A DNA stretch of 9,921 nucleotides from Deltaproteobacteria bacterium. Its GTDB lineage: Bacteria > Desulfobacterota > Binatia > Binatales > Binataceae. Below the pieces are notes generated by a model that was given only the letters and a program-made list of their open reading frames with translations, had not been told where the DNA came from and ran no database searches. This document shows, in pieces, positions 7,736 through 9,921 of the stretch (the first letter of the stretch is position 1; the number at the start of each line of letters is the position of its first letter). A program made the position numbers and the translations under genes. Location of the stretch: the NCBI GenBank assembly GCA_027403435.1, contig DAHZDR010000400.1, forward strand, positions 1-9,921, in the 5' to 3' direction.

Positions 7736-8731
7736 ATGACCGATCCGAAACTGAATTCACTGCTGGAGCGTTTCACGCGCCAGGACCGGCTGGCGCTGGC
7801 GCGGCTGATCACCCTCGTCGAAAATCGATCGGCCGAAGTCAGCGCCGTGATGGAACGGATTTACGGCCGCACCGGCCACGCCACCATACTGGGCGTGACC
7901 GGCGCGCCAGGCGCGGGCAAATCCACGCTGGTCAATCGACTGGTGGCCCAATATCGCGCTCAGGACCGATTGGTCGCGGTGCTCGCGATCGATCCCTCCA
8001 GCCCCTTTTCGGGCGGCGCGGTGCTCGGCGATCGGGTCAGAATGACCGACCATTACCGCGACCAGGGCGTCTATATCCGAAGCCTTTCGACCCGCGGCCA
8101 TCACGGCGGCCTGAGCCGCGCCGCGCGCGAAATCGTCAAACTGCTCGACGCTTTCGGCCACGACGTAATCATTATCGAAACGGTCGGCGTCGGTCAGACC
8201 GAGCTCAGCGTGATGGATCTCGCCGACACCACGATCGTCGTGACCGTGCCCGAAGGCGGCGACAGCGTGCAGGTGATGAAGGCCGGGCTGAACGAAATCG
8301 CCGACGTGTTCGTGGTCAACAAGGCCGACCGCGACGGCGCCGATCGGATCAAGGCTGAACTTGAGCTAAGCGTGCATCTGCGGCCGGCGGACGCCGGATG
8401 GCGGCCGCTGGTGGTGTTGACGCAGGCGGCCAACGACATCGGCGTCGATACGCTGGTGGCGGCGATTGCGCGCCATCAGGAGTATCAACAGGCGCATCGC
8501 GACCCCGCGCGCGATCAGGATCGGCGGATGCGGGAATTCGTCGAGGTGTTGACTTCGGAACTGGACGAGCGCGCCGAACGCGGCTTGCGCGACGGCGCGG
8601 CGGCGCCGGCGCAAATCGTCGCGCGAATTCGCGAGGGCTCGATCAACCCTTATGGCGCGGCGCGGCGGCTGATCGAGGATCGCGCGGCGCTGGCCGATTT
8701 ATTGGGCGCAATCCGCGCGGCCAGAGGGTAA
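7736..8731 (+). CDS. meaB: MeaB/ArgK-type G3E-related P-loop GTPase
   Basis: MeaB is a GTPase chaperone that loads and protects the B12 cofactor of methylmalonyl-CoA mutase and related acyl-CoA mutases; older annotations call it the LAO/AO transport ATPase ArgK. From the ATG at 7736 it has 331 residues, normal for the family. Motifs are Walker A GAPGAGKST at 56-64, the switch region DPSSPFSGGAVLGDR at 86-100, STRGHHGGLS at 118-127, the switch II segment ETVGVGQTE at 148-156, and the guanine-specificity motif NKAD at 195-198. The C-terminal helical dimerisation region follows. No strong ribosome binding site precedes the ATG. The phosphatase gene follows after a single base, so the two are almost certainly cotranscribed. 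No mutase subunit or epimerase is in this window; the partner is presumably elsewhere. Confidence 0.95.
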   Translation: MTDPKLNSLLERFTRQDRLALARLITLVENRSAEVSAVMERIYGRTGHATILGVTGAPGAGKSTLVNRLVAQYRAQDRLVAVLAIDPSSPFSGGAVLGDRVRMTDHYRDQGVYIRSLSTRGHHGGLSRAAREIVKLLDAFGHDVIIIETVGVGQTELSVMDLADTTIVVTVPEGGDSVQVMKAGLNEIADVFVVNKADRDGADRIKAELELSVHLRPADAGWRPLVVLTQAANDIGVDTLVAAIARHQEYQQAHRDPARDQDRRMREFVEVLTSELDERAERGLRDGAAAPAQIVARIREGSINPYGAARRLIEDRAALADLLGAIRAARG

Positions 8732-8732
8732 G

Positions 8733-9461
8733 ATGCGGACCATGGCCTTGGGACGCAAGCATCAAACCGGCGGACGGCTCTTCGCGATCGGCGACATCCA
8801 CGGATGCCCGGACGAGCTCGGCGCAATCCTCAAAACCATCGCGCCGGCGCACGGCGACACCGTGGTCTTCGTCGGCGACTACGTCGATCGCGGACCCTCC
8901 GCGCGCGACGTAATCGAGACGCTGCTGGCGCTCGCCGAAGGCCCGGCCGAAACCGTATTCCTCAAAGGCAACCATGAAGACATGATGCTTTCCTTCATGG
9001 GCTTTCCCGGCCATTACGGCGAATCGTTCCTGTTCAATGGCGGGGCGCAAACGCTCGAAAGCTACGGTATCGGCGAACGCGCGCTCGCGGAAACGCCCGA
9101 AATGCTGCCGGCGGCGCATCTCGAATTTCTCAAAAACCTGGCCACAAGCTATTATCGGCCGCCGTTTCTGTTCGTTCATGCCGGCATCCAGCCCACCCGC
9201 CAACTCGAGGAGCAGAATGTCGAAGATATGCTCTGGATTCGCCAGGAATTCATCTTCAACGCCCATTCGCTCGGCGCCACGGTGGTCTTCGGACACACCC
9301 CGATGCGCACGGTGATGGTGGATTTGCCGTACAAACTCGGCATCGACACCGGGCTGGTTTATGGCGGCAAGCTCACCTGCCTGGAATTCACCGAGGGCGT
9401 CGCCTATCAGGCGTCGCGCGGCAGCCGCCAGGTCAAAAAACAGGCGATCAACGTGCGTTGA
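8733..9461 (+). CDS. PPP-family serine/threonine phosphatase-like metallophosphoesterase
   Basis: The 242-residue protein carries the full PPP signature: GDIHG at 20-24, GDYVDRG at 48-54, GNHE at 79-82, HAG at 149-151 and GHTP at 187-190. These are the two-metal ligands and phosphate-binding residues of bacterial PrpA/PrpB-type and lambda-type phosphatases and of symmetrical diadenosine tetraphosphatases. The length and the absence of extra domains fit a stand-alone soluble enzyme; sequence alone does not separate protein phosphatase from dinucleotide hydrolase. The start at 8733 lies one base after the meaB stop, with AGAGGG at 8723-8728 inside the end of meaB as a ribosome binding site; a second ATG at 8742 is possible. 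The arrangement implies translational coupling with meaB. Confidence 0.9.
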   Translation: MRTMALGRKHQTGGRLFAIGDIHGCPDELGAILKTIAPAHGDTVVFVGDYVDRGPSARDVIETLLALAEGPAETVFLKGNHEDMMLSFMGFPGHYGESFLFNGGAQTLESYGIGERALAETPEMLPAAHLEFLKNLATSYYRPPFLFVHAGIQPTRQLEEQNVEDMLWIRQEFIFNAHSLGATVVFGHTPMRTVMVDLPYKLGIDTGLVYGGKLTCLEFTEGVAYQASRGSRQVKKQAINVR

Positions 9462-9503
9462 GCACGGGGCCGCGCGCATCTTCCGTACGCGGCTCGATAC
9501 GGC

Positions 9504-9509
9504 TATTCT
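9504..9509 (+). promoter_or_regulatory. Weak candidate -10 box for tRNA-Met
   Basis: TATTCT lies 12 bases upstream of the tRNA-Met 5' end, the right distance for a transcript starting at or just before the tRNA. The -35 region (around 9481) is a poor match, so readthrough from the phosphatase gene is an equally good explanation. Confidence 0.25.
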
Positions 9510-9521
9510 GTTTCGCTCGAT

Positions 9522-9598
9522 GGCGGCGTAGCTCAGTTGGTTAGAGCATGCGGCTCATATCCGCAGTGTCGCAGGTTCGACTCCTGCCGCCGCCACCA
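9522..9598 (+). tRNA. tRNA-Met (anticodon CAT), elongator-like
   Basis: A complete 77-base cloverleaf including encoded CCA is visible. The acceptor stem pairs GGCGGCG (9522-9528) with CGCCGCC (9588-9594), discriminator A at 9595. The D arm reads GCTCAGTTGGTTAGAGC, the anticodon stem TGCGG/CCGCA holds loop CTCATAT with CAT at 9556-9558, and the T arm is GCAGG/CCTGC. The fully paired first acceptor base pair argues against an initiator tRNA, whose 1-72 pair is unpaired. A CAT anticodon could also belong to tRNA-Ile decoding AUA after lysidine modification, but the body resembles elongator methionine tRNA. Confidence 0.95.
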
Positions 9599-9792
9599 AT
9601 CAGCCAGCGGATTTATCGAATCAATCAGGCCTGAGACGCCAAGGCCGGCGGCGGTTATCGCCGCGGCGGCGCTTATGGCTATGATTGCGTGGTGATCCCA
9701 ATCGGCGCCATGCGGCTTGCTTGCAACGCGCACCTGGCCGAAGGGCTTGCGACGACTCGCGTGCGAGGTTGCGAGCGCGGACGGTGGACGCG

Positions 9793-9921
9793 ATGGCCGG
9801 CGCGCTAATTTGTCCGCGATGCGGCGCGGCGCCCGAGATTCCCGGCGCCCGTTTCTGCGGCCGTTGCGGCGCGCCATTGCCCGCCGGGCGACAACATTAT
9901 CATGGCCCGCCGCGTCTGAAG
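9793..9921 (+). CDS. N-terminal part of a zinc-ribbon protein, cut by the right edge
   Basis: From the ATG at 9793 the frame is open for 43 codons to the end of the window. It begins with two paired cysteine knuckles, CPRCG at 7-11 and CGRCG at 22-26, linked by AAPEIPGARF. This is the common double-CxxC zinc ribbon found at the N-terminus of many bacterial proteins, including some adenylate/guanylate cyclases, membrane proteins and regulators. The function depends on the missing remainder and cannot be named. A GTG three codons upstream (9784) is an alternative start; the best ribosome-binding candidate, GAGGT at 9765-9769, is somewhat far from both. The 194 bases between tRNA-Met and this gene show no other gene. 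Confidence 0.7.
   Translation, partial: MAGALICPRCGAAPEIPGARFCGRCGAPLPAGRQHYHGPPRLK

Noticed and set aside
7621..8358. 245-codon plus-strand frame overlapping meaB
   Set aside because: It is an out-of-frame, extremely Arg-rich shadow of meaB, which has complete GTPase motifs.
8643..9479. 278-codon minus-strand frame opposite the phosphatase gene
   Set aside because: It is antisense to a gene with a full PPP signature and shows no domain of its own.
9642..9675. GC hairpin (GCGGCG with CGCCGC) downstream of tRNA-Met
   Set aside because: The stem is short and imperfect and no T run follows on the plus strand, so I do not call a terminator.
9533..9877. 114-codon minus-strand frame ending inside tRNA-Met
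   Set aside because: Its C-terminus (WWRRQESNLRHCGYEPHALT) is the familiar false peptide from the reverse strand of a tRNA-Met gene; the N-terminal part is Arg-rich shadow of the zinc-ribbon region.

Overview
The window reads as a GC-rich bacterial chromosome segment made almost wholly of housekeeping genes. I see no insertion sequence, CRISPR array, phage gene or toxin-antitoxin pair. The order ispE, tRNA-Gln, prs, rplY on one strand resembles gene orders known from deltaproteobacteria and related GC-rich lineages. The complete-looking PHP metal site in DnaE and the long CTC-type L25 argue against a gammaproteobacterium. A placement near Desulfobacterota, Myxococcota, Binatota or Methylomirabilota is plausible, but it is inference from gene order and protein style only.

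Layout. Positions 1-185 (+) hold the tail of an unidentified protein that converges on dnaE. The minus strand from 196 to 7468 then reads, in transcription order: a small two-helix membrane protein (7468-7055), ispE (7015-6131), tRNA-Gln(TTG) (5867-5792), prs (5673-4714), rplY/ctc (4665-3958), a clear intrinsic terminator (about 3911-3875), and dnaE (3672-196). A divergent gap of 267 bp (7469-7735) separates these from the plus-strand genes: meaB (7736-8731), a PPP-family phosphatase one base further on (8733-9461), tRNA-Met(CAT) (9522-9598), and the first 43 codons of a zinc-ribbon protein that runs off the right edge (9793 onward).

How it fits together. IspE serves the MEP isoprenoid pathway. 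Prs makes PRPP for nucleotide, histidine and NAD synthesis. tRNA-Gln and L25 belong to translation, and DnaE is the replicative polymerase. A candidate extended -10 box upstream of tRNA-Gln and the terminator after rplY would bracket tRNA-Gln-prs-rplY as one transcription unit, with dnaE on its own promoter. MeaB and the phosphatase form a tight two-gene unit, but no methylmalonyl-CoA mutase is in view.

I looked for an undescribed system and did not find a convincing one. The items most worth checking are the meaB-phosphatase pair, the intact PHP exonuclease-like site in DnaE, the palindrome abutting the candidate dnaE -10 box, and the genes cut by the window edges. Many long antisense reading frames exist, but they are shadows of GC-rich codon usage, and several are the usual false ORFs that cross tRNA genes.
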